Part shown: positions 10,214 through 17,455 of the stretch, one piece after another | Numbering within the stretch: position 1 is the stretch's first letter | Layout of the letters: each line of letters opens with the position of its first letter | Source: Pedobacter sp. Leaf216 | GTDB lineage: Bacteria; Bacteroidota; Bacteroidia; Sphingobacteriales; Sphingobacteriaceae | Assembly (NCBI RefSeq): GCF_001421515.1 | Contig: NZ_LMKM01000010.1 | Location: 1-64,000, forward strand | Direction of reading: 5' to 3' | Length of the DNA stretch: 64,000 nucleotides | Position numbers and translations under genes: made by a program | Notes under the pieces: model-generated | The model's database searches: none | What the model saw: only the letters and a program-made list of their open reading frames with translations | What the model was told of the DNA's origin: nothing

Positions 10214-10393
10214 ATGAGTGTTATGACACATCTTACTATCGAAAATAAGAAATACGTACTCATTCCTGAAGAAAATTATCAAGAGTTGCAAAAAAATGCA
10301 GCTTTGAAACATCATCCTGAAAAAACATTTTCTATTAATGAGGCAAGAGCCCATAGTAAAAATTTAATCAGGAAATGGTCAGCAGAAAAATAG
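10214..10393 (+). CDS. Small antitoxin of a RelE/ParE-type toxin-antitoxin pair
   Basis: A 59-residue open frame starts with MSVMTHLTIENKKYVLIPE and ends KWSAEK. It contains a lysine/glutamate-rich helical part and the phrase EENYQELQKNAALK, typical of short antitoxins that recite a 'YVLIPEEEYQ' phrase. Its last 19 bases overlap the start of the downstream toxin gene, a translational coupling common in type II toxin-antitoxin operons. A second in-frame ATG (fourth codon) could be the real start. The role is inferred from size, layout and the toxin partner. Confidence 0.75.
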   Translation: MSVMTHLTIENKKYVLIPEENYQELQKNAALKHHPEKTFSINEARAHSKNLIRKWSAEK

Positions 10394-10674
10394 TAATTAA
10401 GCAAACCGTTGCAGAAAGTATTGCGGAGGTTTCGTGGTATTTAGAATCTGAAGGTTTACCTGCTACCGCAGAAAAATTTGCAGATGACGTTTATGATTTT
10501 ATTGAAAGATTAGGAGACAACAGGAAGAGATATAAAACTTGTAGAGAGCCGCAAAGAACACTGATGGGCTATAAGTGCATATCTTACAAAAAAAAATACA
10601 CTATTGTTTTTATCGAATTAGATGCTGAAATCATAATATGTGAATTTATTCCATCAAAAATGATTCACTGGTAA
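10375..10674 (+). CDS. RelE/ParE-family toxin
   Basis: A 99-residue basic protein resembling the RelE/ParE superfamily: an N-terminal helical hairpin (ESIAEVSWYLESEGLPATAEKF), a middle loop with RYKTCREPQR, and C-terminal beta strands (YKKKYTIVFIELDAEIIICEFI). Members either cut ribosome-bound mRNA (RelE) or poison gyrase (ParE); sequence alone does not settle which. It overlaps the antitoxin gene by 19 bp in another frame. No recombinase or prophage gene adjoins the pair. Confidence 0.85.
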   Translation: MVSRKIVIKQTVAESIAEVSWYLESEGLPATAEKFADDVYDFIERLGDNRKRYKTCREPQRTLMGYKCISYKKKYTIVFIELDAEIIICEFIPSKMIHW

Positions 10675-10760
10675 TCTCTTTTTGCTCCGTTTTCAGTTTA
10701 TGCTTTATTAGAAGGATTGAGGAGAATGTATTTTTTTGCGTCAGTACGGAGAGAACAAAC

Positions 10761-10799
10761 AAAAAAAATGCGCCATTGATATTAAAAACCAATGGCGCA
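10761..10799 (-). terminator. Rho-independent terminator of lipoprotein gene
   Basis: A 10-bp perfect stem TGCGCCATTG / CAATGGCGCA (10769-10778 with 10790-10799) is followed on the minus strand by eight T residues. It lies 26 bp downstream of the lipoprotein gene and faces the toxin gene. Confidence 0.88.
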
Positions 10800-10824
10800 A
10801 GCAAATAATCGGGGGATTAAGTTC

Positions 10825-11232
10825 TTATCTTGATAAAGAGTATACTTTAGTAACATTTGTTTTATCAATTTTGGCAGTAAATTCCAATTTATTGGCATTG
10901 ATACTATTGATTTTACAATAATTCAATCCATCATTGATGCTCATGCTAAACTGATCAGAATAAATGATCACATATTCACCAATTGTCCTGTTTCCTGATA
11001 AACTGATCTCCACTTGGTCATCATTATTTGATTTGAAGTCGATGTAATCAGTTGTTTTACCATAAGTAACCGCTCCATTAAGTTTATCATCAGTATAACC
11101 TGTAGTTACAATCTTATTTAAGGTCCACCGGCCCAACATTTGTGCTTTTAACGAAGTATCATCTTTCTTGCAAGAAATAATTGATGACGCGACTAATAGT
11201 AAGAGGCTAAGGATAGTAATTTGTCTTTTCAT
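10825..11232 (-). CDS. Small lipocalin-like lipoprotein of unknown function
   Basis: A 135-residue predicted lipoprotein. The start at 11232 (MKRQITILS) was chosen over an upstream ATG at 11259 because it begins directly with a signal peptide. The lipobox SIISC is followed by KKDD. The mature part (MLGRWTLNKIVTTGYTDD) looks like the lipocalin-like domain common in Bacteroidota lipoproteins: a strand-rich barrel of about 110 residues starting with a G-x-W pair. The ligand is unknown. It stands alone, with its own terminator and a divergent ftsX upstream. Confidence 0.75.
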   Translation of the reverse strand: MKRQITILSLLLLVASSIISCKKDDTSLKAQMLGRWTLNKIVTTGYTDDKLNGAVTYGKTTDYIDFKSNNDDQVEISLSGNRTIGEYVIIYSDQFSMSINDGLNYCKINSINANKLEFTAKIDKTNVTKVYSLSR

Positions 11233-11422
11233 AGTTAAATTTAGTTTTAAGATATCCATAATTAACGGCGTTTTAACAAATTTCGTACCGTGATTTTAGA
11301 AAAAGTGAATTTCATTAACGAATTAATGCTCAAACTAAAAGCTTTACTGATTCGTTTATATTCATTTAACAATCATTAATTGGTGTTTATCAGGTATAAT
11401 TTATATTTTCGCAGAAACAAAA

Positions 11423-12310
11423 ATGAAATACATGGAAGAATTCGAAGTAAGTGATGCATCTAAAAAAACCAAAACCGTTTATATATCTACTATAATTAGT
11501 ATTGCGTTGGTTTTATTGATGCTGGGGCTGCTTGGGTTGGTACTTGTACATGCCAAAAACCTGTCTAACTACGTTAAAGAAAACATTGTTTTAAACATTA
11601 TTGTTGATGAAGGTGCAAAAGAAGCCGATGTTCTTGCTTTTCAGAAAGAGCTGAATACGAACCCTGCGGTAAAGCAAACACAATATGTAAATAAGGAGCT
11701 TGCTGCCAGAAATTTAACCCAGGATTTAGGCGAAGATTTTGTTAACTTTTTAGGTTACAACCCGCTAACCTCTACTTTCGATGTGTATTTAAAAGCAGAA
11801 TATGCCAACAATAAGAGCATTGATGCATTAAAAGCAAGTATTTCTAAAAATCCGGTAGTTAAAGAAGTGGTTTACCAAAGTTCTTTAATTGATATGGTTA
11901 ATAAGAATATCAATACCATTGGTTTAATTATTTTAGCCTTTGCTGCATTACTTCTTATAATTTCTATTGCACTGATTAACAACACCATAAGACTTGCAAT
12001 TTACTCGCAACGCTTTTTAATTAAAAGTATGCAGCTGGTTGGTGCAACTAAAAATTTTATCCGACGTCCTTTCTTACTGTATGCTGCTTTACATGGTTTA
12101 ATTGCTGCGTTTATTGCCATCATCATTTTATTGGCTACGCTAATTTATGCCCGTAAAGAAGTGCCGGAGATAATTATTTTAAATAACTACCAGGAGTTTG
12201 GCTTTGTGTTTATAGGCCTTTTAATTGTTGGTATTTTTATAACAGGCATTAGTACATGGTTTGCAGTAAGCAGATATTTACGTTTAAAATCTTATCATCT
12301 TTATAGATAA
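11423..12310 (+). CDS. ftsX: Cell-division ABC-transporter-like permease FtsX
   Basis: Inner-membrane partner of the ATPase FtsE; relays the division signal to peptidoglycan hydrolases at the septum. The 295-residue protein has a short cytoplasmic N-terminus, a first membrane segment near residues 20-42, a periplasmic domain (about 50-165), and three further membrane segments in an FtsX/MacB-like fold (IALINNTIRLAIYSQRFLIKSMQLVGATKNFIRRPF is the family-typical loop, split here at several residues). It opens a conserved cluster with DUF3098, uppP, truB and ribF. The stop codon TAA overlaps the next gene's ATG by one base. FtsE is not adjacent, as is usual in this phylum. A start three codons later (MEEFEV) is possible. 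Confidence 0.93.
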   Translation: MKYMEEFEVSDASKKTKTVYISTIISIALVLLMLGLLGLVLVHAKNLSNYVKENIVLNIIVDEGAKEADVLAFQKELNTNPAVKQTQYVNKELAARNLTQDLGEDFVNFLGYNPLTSTFDVYLKAEYANNKSIDALKASISKNPVVKEVVYQSSLIDMVNKNINTIGLIILAFAALLLIISIALINNTIRLAIYSQRFLIKSMQLVGATKNFIRRPFLLYAALHGLIAAFIAIIILLATLIYARKEVPEIIILNNYQEFGFVFIGLLIVGIFITGISTWFAVSRYLRLKSYHLYR

Positions 12311-12537
12311 TGGCAGAAAAAAAAACAAGTCCGATTGTTAAGGACGTTAAAAATGAATTGGTTTTTACCAAAAAAAATTATCAGTTATTATTGATCAGCA
12401 TTGCAATTGTGGCTGTTGGTTTTATCCTGATGATGGGTACAACTGGCGATATCTACGATTTTAGAAGAACTTTATTGGCTCCTGTAGTGGTGCTGGCGGG
12501 TTTTGCTTTCGGTATTTATGCAATTTTAAAAAAATAA
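12310..12537 (+). CDS. DUF3098 small membrane protein
   Basis: 75 residues with two membrane helices (about 25-45 and 55-72) and a lysine-rich N-terminus. The VFTKKNYQLLLISIAIVAVGFILM opening followed by FRRTLLAPVVVLAGF is characteristic of DUF3098, found almost only in Bacteroidota, always between ftsX and uppP. Function unknown; its constant position suggests a part in division or envelope assembly. It overlaps the ftsX stop by one base, so the two are translationally coupled. Confidence 0.88.
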   Translation: MAEKKTSPIVKDVKNELVFTKKNYQLLLISIAIVAVGFILMMGTTGDIYDFRRTLLAPVVVLAGFAFGIYAILKK

Positions 12538-12575
12538 TTGCTTGTAATAACTAGCGTGTTTTTTAACTTTCTATT

Positions 12576-12779
12576 ATGACTACAACAAGTTTGCAAATCG
12601 AAATAAATTCACTTCCCCTAAACCTTGGGCAGGAAGTTGCAGATTTTGTAGAATTTTTGAAAACCAAGCATCCAAATAAGCCAAATTTAAAATCACGCGA
12701 GTTCGGATATGCAAAAGGTAAAATCAAACTATCTGATGATTTTGATGAACCGCTGGAAATGTTTGCTGATTACATTTAA
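12576..12779 (+). CDS. DUF2281-type antitoxin
   Basis: 67 residues. The N-terminal part (LPLNLGQEVADFVEFLKTK) and the C-terminal signature FGYAKGKIKLSDDFDEPLEMFADYI are those of the DUF2281 group, known as antitoxins paired with PIN-domain toxins. The C-terminal acidic tail is the likely toxin-binding part. Its stop codon overlaps the start of the downstream toxin gene by one base. It is a newcomer between DUF3098 and uppP. Confidence 0.88.
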   Translation: MTTTSLQIEINSLPLNLGQEVADFVEFLKTKHPNKPNLKSREFGYAKGKIKLSDDFDEPLEMFADYI

Positions 12780-13165
12780 TGGCATATTTACTAGATACCC
12801 ATGCTTTTTTGTGGTTTGTAGCCAAAGATGATCAGTTGCTTGCTTCTATCAAAAAAACACTATCTAATGTTAGCGAATCCTGTTTCTTGAGTATCGCCTC
12901 ACTTTGGGAAATCGCGATAAAAAAACAAATTGGAAAGCTCTATTTACAAATAAACTTTGATGAACTTTTCCGATTTGCTGAACGAAATCAGATCGAAATA
13001 ATCGCTATTAACGAAACGCACCTTACAACCTTATTAAAACAGGAGTTTTTCATCAATGATCCTTTTGATTGTATAAATGTTTCGCAAGCCATTTCTGAAG
13101 ATTTAACTTTAATCTCAAGAGATAAAAAATTAAATAACTATAACGTAAAATTACAATGGGATTAA
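12779..13165 (+). CDS. PIN-domain ribonuclease toxin, VapC type
   Basis: 128-residue PIN-domain nuclease that probably cuts tRNA or rRNA when its antitoxin is lost. The acidic metal-binding residues are in place: D6 (YLLDTHAFLW), E44 (SLWEIAIK), D94/D97 (NDPFD) and D115 (LISRDKKL). This LLDTH-FLW subtype commonly pairs with DUF2281 antitoxins. The gene is 17 bp upstream of uppP, so the pair sits inside the housekeeping cluster without disrupting it. Confidence 0.92.
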   Translation: MAYLLDTHAFLWFVAKDDQLLASIKKTLSNVSESCFLSIASLWEIAIKKQIGKLYLQINFDELFRFAERNQIEIIAINETHLTTLLKQEFFINDPFDCINVSQAISEDLTLISRDKKLNNYNVKLQWD

Positions 13166-13182
13166 CCCATTAACTAAACAAT

Positions 13183-13977
13183 ATGAACTCTTTCGAAGCC
13201 ATTGTCCTTGCCATTGTTGAAGGATTAACCGAATTTTTACCTGTATCGAGCACCGGGCATATGATTATTGCCTCATCTTTTATGGGCATTGCATCAGAAC
13301 CTTTTGTAAAACTTTTTACCATAGTAATTCAACTCGGGGCCATACTTTCGGTGGTGGTACTTTACTTTAAAAGATTTTTTAAATCGATAAACTTCTATAT
13401 CAAATTATTGGTTGCATTTATCCCGGCAGCAGTATTTGGTTTACTTTTAAGCAAAAAAATCGACGAATTGCTGGAGAGTCCCATGGCTGTTGGTATTTCC
13501 CTCTTAGTTGGTGGCATTATTTTATTGTTTGTTGATAAATGGTTTAATAAGCCAACCATCAATGAAGAAGAAAATATAAGTTATTTAACTGCATTAAAAA
13601 TTGGCTTTTTTCAATGTATTGCCATGTTACCTGGTGTATCACGTTCAGGAGCGACCATTGTTGGCGGTATGAGTCAGAAATTAAGCAGAAAAGTTGCTGC
13701 AGAGTTTTCATTCTTCCTTGCCGTACCCACCATGTTTGCAGCAACAGCCAAAAAACTTTACGATTTTTACAAAGAAGGACATACCATAACCCAAGATCAA
13801 ACCAACCTCTTAATTATTGGTAACGTTGTTGCGTTTGTTGTGGCACTATTGGCCATTAAAAGTTTTATCGGTTACCTGAATAAAAATGGCTTTAAAGTAT
13901 TTGGATGGTACAGAATTGCAGCAGGCTTAATTATTATCATCTTATTATTGAGCGGCCACAACTTACAAATTATATAG
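13183..13977 (+). CDS. uppP: Undecaprenyl-diphosphatase
   Basis: Dephosphorylates undecaprenyl pyrophosphate to recycle the lipid carrier for peptidoglycan and surface polysaccharides; overexpression gives bacitracin resistance. 264 residues, about eight membrane helices. The two catalytic signatures are visible: [14 protein letters not shown] (13-26) and PGVSRSGAT near residue 150. It belongs to the conserved division/envelope cluster that starts at ftsX and is followed by truB after a 133-bp gap holding a palindromic repeat. Confidence 0.97.
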   Translation: MNSFEAIVLAIVEGLTEFLPVSSTGHMIIASSFMGIASEPFVKLFTIVIQLGAILSVVVLYFKRFFKSINFYIKLLVAFIPAAVFGLLLSKKIDELLESPMAVGISLLVGGIILLFVDKWFNKPTINEEENISYLTALKIGFFQCIAMLPGVSRSGATIVGGMSQKLSRKVAAEFSFFLAVPTMFAATAKKLYDFYKEGHTITQDQTNLLIIGNVVAFVVALLAIKSFIGYLNKNGFKVFGWYRIAAGLIIIILLLSGHNLQII

Positions 13978-13990
13978 ATATAGAAACAAC

Positions 13991-14060
13991 TTAACCACGA
14001 TAAAAAAGGATAGAAACAGAGAATAAGCATCTGTGTCTATCTGTATACATCTGTGGTAAA
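13991..14060. repeat. Imperfect palindromic intergenic repeat (type A)
   Basis: A 70-bp unit begins TTAACCAC and ends GTGGTAAA. The two ~30-base arms pair imperfectly (ggatagaaacagag against the reverse complement agatagacacagatg). It fills the gap between uppP and truB. Similar 'ATCTGTG...' palindromes are often scattered in Bacteroidota intergenic DNA; here the copy may also act as a transcript-end hairpin. Confidence 0.55.
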
Positions 14061-14088
14061 AAAACTTAAGCAAACCACATCGAATCTG

Positions 14089-14096
14089 TATCTTTG
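14089..14096 (+). promoter_or_regulatory. -7 promoter element of truB
   Basis: TATCTTTG matches TAnnTTTG exactly, 14 bp before the GTG start codon. This would give a very short leader and its own promoter for truB-yitT. The -33 element is not clear. Confidence 0.5.
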
Positions 14097-14110
14097 CGCA
14101 AAAAAGATTT

Positions 14111-14842
14111 GTGAGTACCGAAAATTCAAAATTTAAAGATTTCAATTTTGCTGAAGGCGAATTGCTTTTAATCAACAAACCATACAAATGGACTTCATTT
14201 GATGTGGTAGGCAAAATCCGTAATTCTTTAAAACCATTAAAACTGAAGGTTGGCCATGCCGGCACTTTAGATCCCCTTGCCACAGGCTTATTAATCATTT
14301 GCACTGGCAAGTTAACCAAGCAAATAGACACTTTTCAAGCTGAAGAAAAAGAATATACAGGCACCATGATTTTAGGTGCTACAACCCCATCATTCGATAT
14401 GGAAACTGAGGTTGATCAAACTTTTGACATCAGCAACATTACCGAAACGGAAATTTATGCAGCTTGCAAACCTTTTATTGGCGATATTGAACAATATCCG
14501 CCGGCACACTCTGCAGTTAAAGTAAACGGTGAGCGTTTATATGTAAAAGCACGCCTAGGTGAAGAGGTAGAATTACGTAAACGTTTTGTTAGTGTTCCGG
14601 AATTTGTGATCACCCGGATCGAGCTGCCGGAAATTGATTTCAGAATTGTTTGCAGTAAAGGCACATACATCCGTTCATTAGTGTCTGATTTCGGCAAACA
14701 ATTAAACAGTGGCGCGTACCTTTCCGAACTTACGCGCACCCGAAGCGGAAACTTTTTACTTAATGATGCGTTTGAGGTATTAGAACTTGTTAATTATATT
14801 CGTAGCAAGAAAGAAGAAGTTAAAACTGAAGCTCAACCATGA
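14111..14842 (+). CDS. truB: tRNA pseudouridine(55) synthase TruB
   Basis: Converts U55 in the T-loop of tRNAs to pseudouridine. The 243-residue protein has the catalytic aspartate at D54 in HAGTLDPLATGLL, the YPPAHSAVKVNGERLY motif, and CSKGTYIRSL near residue 185. It lacks a long C-terminal PUA domain, as in many Bacteroidota. The start is a GTG at 14111, which gives the expected N-terminus; no better ATG exists upstream. The stop overlaps the following YitT-family start (ATGA). Confidence 0.96.
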   Translation: MSTENSKFKDFNFAEGELLLINKPYKWTSFDVVGKIRNSLKPLKLKVGHAGTLDPLATGLLIICTGKLTKQIDTFQAEEKEYTGTMILGATTPSFDMETEVDQTFDISNITETEIYAACKPFIGDIEQYPPAHSAVKVNGERLYVKARLGEEVELRKRFVSVPEFVITRIELPEIDFRIVCSKGTYIRSLVSDFGKQLNSGAYLSELTRTRSGNFLLNDAFEVLELVNYIRSKKEEVKTEAQP

Positions 14843-15699
14843 ACCACATTAAAAACAGAAAAACCAGGTTTATCAAAGAAATTCTGTTAATTATTGCAGG
14901 TGTAACTTCGGCATGCTTCGGTTTAAAAAGTTTTTTAATGCCAAGCCACTTTATTGATGGTGGTGTAACCGGTATCTCACTGCTATTAAGCACCTTAACC
15001 GGCTGGAATTTATCGTATCTTATTGCCATTATTAATATTCCGTTCGTAATTTTGGGTTACAGGCAAATTGGTAAAGGTTTTGCAATTAAAACGGCTATTG
15101 CCATCGCTACACTTTCCATAGCCCTAATTATACTGCCTTTTCAGCCCATTACACACGATAAATTGCTCATCGCATTTTTTGGAGGCCTGTTTTTAGGTGG
15201 TGGTATTGGTTTAGCCATGCGCGGCGGCTGCGTAATTGACGGTACTGAGGTTTTGGCACTTTACATCAGTAAAAACAGTATTTTAACTGTCGGAAATATC
15301 ATTCTAATTTTAAATATCATCATTTTTGCCTTCGCAGCCTATTTTTTAAACATCGAAACTGCACTTTATGCTATATTAACGTATTTGTCAGCTTCGAGCA
15401 CCATCGATTTTATCGTTAACGGAATAGAACAATATACTGGTGTAACGATCATTTCAGAACATCAGGAAGACATTAAAAATTTTATCATCAACGAAATGAG
15501 GCGAGGTGTTACCATTTACAAGGGCGAAGGCGGTTACGGAGAAAAGAAAGATATCGATATTATTTTCACTGTAGTAACCAAGCTGGAAATGAGCAAATTA
15601 CAAACTGCTATCCGGCAGATTGATTCGGATGCTTTTGTGATTCAACAACAAATTGCCGATTTAAAAGGCGGGGTGGTAAAACGCCATGCCTTACATTAA
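14839..15699 (+). CDS. YitT-family membrane protein (DUF161/DUF2179)
   Basis: 286 residues: about five or six membrane helices in the first 190 residues, then a cytoplasmic DUF2179 domain (about 205-280, with TIYKGEGGYGEKKDIDIIFTVV and KLQTAIRQIDSDAFV). The family is widespread and its biochemical role is not established; a transport role is assumed. The ATG overlaps the truB stop by four bases, so both are made from one message. It is inserted between truB and ribF. Confidence 0.9.
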   Translation: MNHIKNRKTRFIKEILLIIAGVTSACFGLKSFLMPSHFIDGGVTGISLLLSTLTGWNLSYLIAIINIPFVILGYRQIGKGFAIKTAIAIATLSIALIILPFQPITHDKLLIAFFGGLFLGGGIGLAMRGGCVIDGTEVLALYISKNSILTVGNIILILNIIIFAFAAYFLNIETALYAILTYLSASSTIDFIVNGIEQYTGVTIISEHQEDIKNFIINEMRRGVTIYKGEGGYGEKKDIDIIFTVVTKLEMSKLQTAIRQIDSDAFVIQQQIADLKGGVVKRHALH

Positions 15700-15808
15700 T
15701 AAACAACAGAAATTTGGGTATGCACTTAAGCTATTCCAAGGTTCGGGTTGTATGCTAACCTGCTACCTACCCGCATGCAAAACCCAGATGAATAAATAGA
15801 TTTTACCA

Positions 15809-16804
15809 TTGAAAATATATAATAACCTTTCGGATTTTAAAAAATTAGACAATGCCATTGTAACCATTGGTACTTTCGACGGTGTACATTTCGGACATCA
15901 AAAAATCATTAAACAACTTGTAGAAAAGGCAAAGGCTGATCATGGAGAAAGTGTAATTTTAACATTTTTTCCGCATCCACGGATGATTATCGATCCTGAA
16001 AACCAGGATTTAAAAATGATCAATACCATTAATGAAAAAGCAGAAATTTTAAAAGGTTTGGGTGTGGATCATCTGATTATTACACCATTTACAAGAGATT
16101 TTTCCAATCAGTTGCCTGAAGATTATATTAAAAATATATTGGTTAATACTATTGGCACCAAACATATTATAATTGGTTACGACCACCGTTTTGGTAAAGA
16201 CCGGTCAGGTAATTTAAGCGATTTAAAAGCGGCTGGTTTGCATTATGGCTTCACGGTTGAAGAAATAATGGAACAGGATATTCACGATGTTGCAGTAAGT
16301 TCTACCAAAATCCGTCAGGCACTTTTGGCAGGCGATGTGGGTTTAGCCAGCGATTACCTCGGTTATCCGTTTTCTATTTTCGGGAGAGTAATTAAAGGCG
16401 ATAAAATCGGCAGAACAATTGGTTTCCCTACTGCCAATATATTTGTGGAAGAAACTTATAAATTGATTCCTGGTGATGGCATTTATGCAGTAACGGTAGA
16501 GATGAGCGCCGAATTTAAAGAAGAAGGTTCAGAATCAACAAACAGACTTCAGACTACGGACTCCGGACTTCGGACTTACAAAGGCATGGCCTACATCGGG
16601 CAGCGCCCAACCATTAACGGGATGACCAGAAACATTGAGGTAAATATTTTCGATTTCAACCAGGAAATTTATGGCCAGGATATTAAGATGAATTTTTTAA
16701 AATTTCTTCGTCACGATGTAAAATTTACGGGGTTAGAAGCGCTGACTATTCAATTACAAAAAGACAAGGAAGCAACACTCGCTTATTTTAATGGATTAAA
16801 TTAG
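15809..16804 (+). CDS. ribF: Bifunctional riboflavin kinase / FAD synthetase
   Basis: Makes FMN from riboflavin and FAD from FMN. The N-terminal adenylyltransferase domain has TIGTFDGVHFGH (19-30) and the ISSTKIR-like segment SSTKIRQAL; the C-terminal kinase domain has GFPTANI. The start is TTG at 15809, chosen because MKIYNNLSDFKKLDNAIVTI aligns with the normal N-terminus of the family and no ATG fits. The protein is 331 residues, longer than the usual ~310, because about 25-30 extra residues (roughly 237-260) sit in the kinase barrel between YAVTVEM and YKGMAYIGQRP. Part of that insert is encoded by an intergenic-style repeat (16543-16577). The insert does not break the frame. Confidence 0.95.
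   Translation: MKIYNNLSDFKKLDNAIVTIGTFDGVHFGHQKIIKQLVEKAKADHGESVILTFFPHPRMIIDPENQDLKMINTINEKAEILKGLGVDHLIITPFTRDFSNQLPEDYIKNILVNTIGTKHIIIGYDHRFGKDRSGNLSDLKAAGLHYGFTVEEIMEQDIHDVAVSSTKIRQALLAGDVGLASDYLGYPFSIFGRVIKGDKIGRTIGFPTANIFVEETYKLIPGDGIYAVTVEMSAEFKEEGSESTNRLQTTDSGLRTYKGMAYIGQRPTINGMTRNIEVNIFDFNQEIYGQDIKMNFLKFLRHDVKFTGLEALTIQLQKDKEATLAYFNGLN
16543..16577 (+). repeat. GGACT-type short repeat embedded in ribF
   Basis: Within ribF there is a run of imperfect repeats of the pattern CAGACTTC-AGACTACGGACTCCGGACTTC-GGACTT. It encodes LQTTDSGLRT, unlike any ribF core motif, and repeats the words GGACT and ACTTC. It has the look of intergenic repeat DNA captured in frame. Confidence 0.6.
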
Positions 16805-16816
16805 ATCTCAAACATG

Positions 16817-16884
16817 CGTCACCCTGAATTTATTTCAGGGTCTGTAGTATTAAAAATAGATGCTGAAATAAATTCAGCATGACG
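16817..16884. repeat. Palindromic intergenic repeat (type B)
   Basis: Two 22-base arms (16817-16838 and 16863-16884) are inverted copies with two mismatches (CGTCACCCTGAATTTATTTC against CGTCATGCTGAATTTATTTC), around a 24-base loop. It starts 12 bp after the ribF stop and can end the ribF transcript. The CGTCAxxCTGAA...TTCAGxxTGACG form is a repeat often seen between genes in Bacteroidota. Confidence 0.7.
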
Positions 16885-16993
16885 TAAATTATAATAAAAC
16901 CTAAGATTACAATAAAAGCTTATAGAAGCCAAAAAGGATTTTTAAATCACATTTCCCTTTCAAAAAAGCCTCTTTTTCTTTATATTAGCAGCA

Positions 16994-17347
16994 ATGAGGC
17001 TTATTTACATCATCCTTCTTCTTATTATTTCCACTAATTTTTCGTCATTCGCAACGCAGGGAAATAGAAATGATGCACCAGCCAAGAACTTAAAAATAAG
17101 TTTCATCACCGATAAAAAAATCAATAAGCTTAATTCAGATTTTAATCAGGACTATGAAAGCTTGCAAAAAGATTTTATTAACGCTTCAATTGTAAAAATA
17201 TCTTTCGCCGCTTTTATACTTCTTTCTTTTTTGATGTTTCTTTTTTTAAAAAACAAAGCCATCACTGCTAAAGTTGTAATAAGAAGGTTAAAACATAATT
17301 ATTGGTGCCATTTTAAAATGCTTTATCCAAAACATGTTTTTTGGTAA
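16994..17347 (+). CDS. Hypothetical protein with signal peptide and one membrane helix
   Basis: 117 residues, no family recognised. It has an N-terminal signal peptide (MRLIYIILLLIISTNFSSFA), a polar segment with KNLKISFITDKKINKLNSD, a membrane helix at about 73-93 (FAAFILLSFLMFLFL) and a short basic tail. The gap to the upstream repeat and the sequence just before the ATG (TATATTAG) allow a separate promoter. The low complexity and lack of a recognisable domain leave some doubt that it is a real gene. Confidence 0.55.
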   Translation: MRLIYIILLLIISTNFSSFATQGNRNDAPAKNLKISFITDKKINKLNSDFNQDYESLQKDFINASIVKISFAAFILLSFLMFLFLKNKAITAKVVIRRLKHNYWCHFKMLYPKHVFW

Positions 17348-17455
17348 GTAATTTCATTTATTTGAACCACATCAGGTGGAATTTTCAGTAAAATTCCAGG
17401 TTATAACTATTGCCTGGCAATAAATTATTTAACCCATATTACCTATTTTTTATAG

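Noticed and set aside
15700..15808. Possible FMN riboswitch before ribF
   Set aside because: The leader has pairing words (TTTGGGT / ACCCAGA) but none of the conserved RFN-element sequence, so a riboswitch is not supported.
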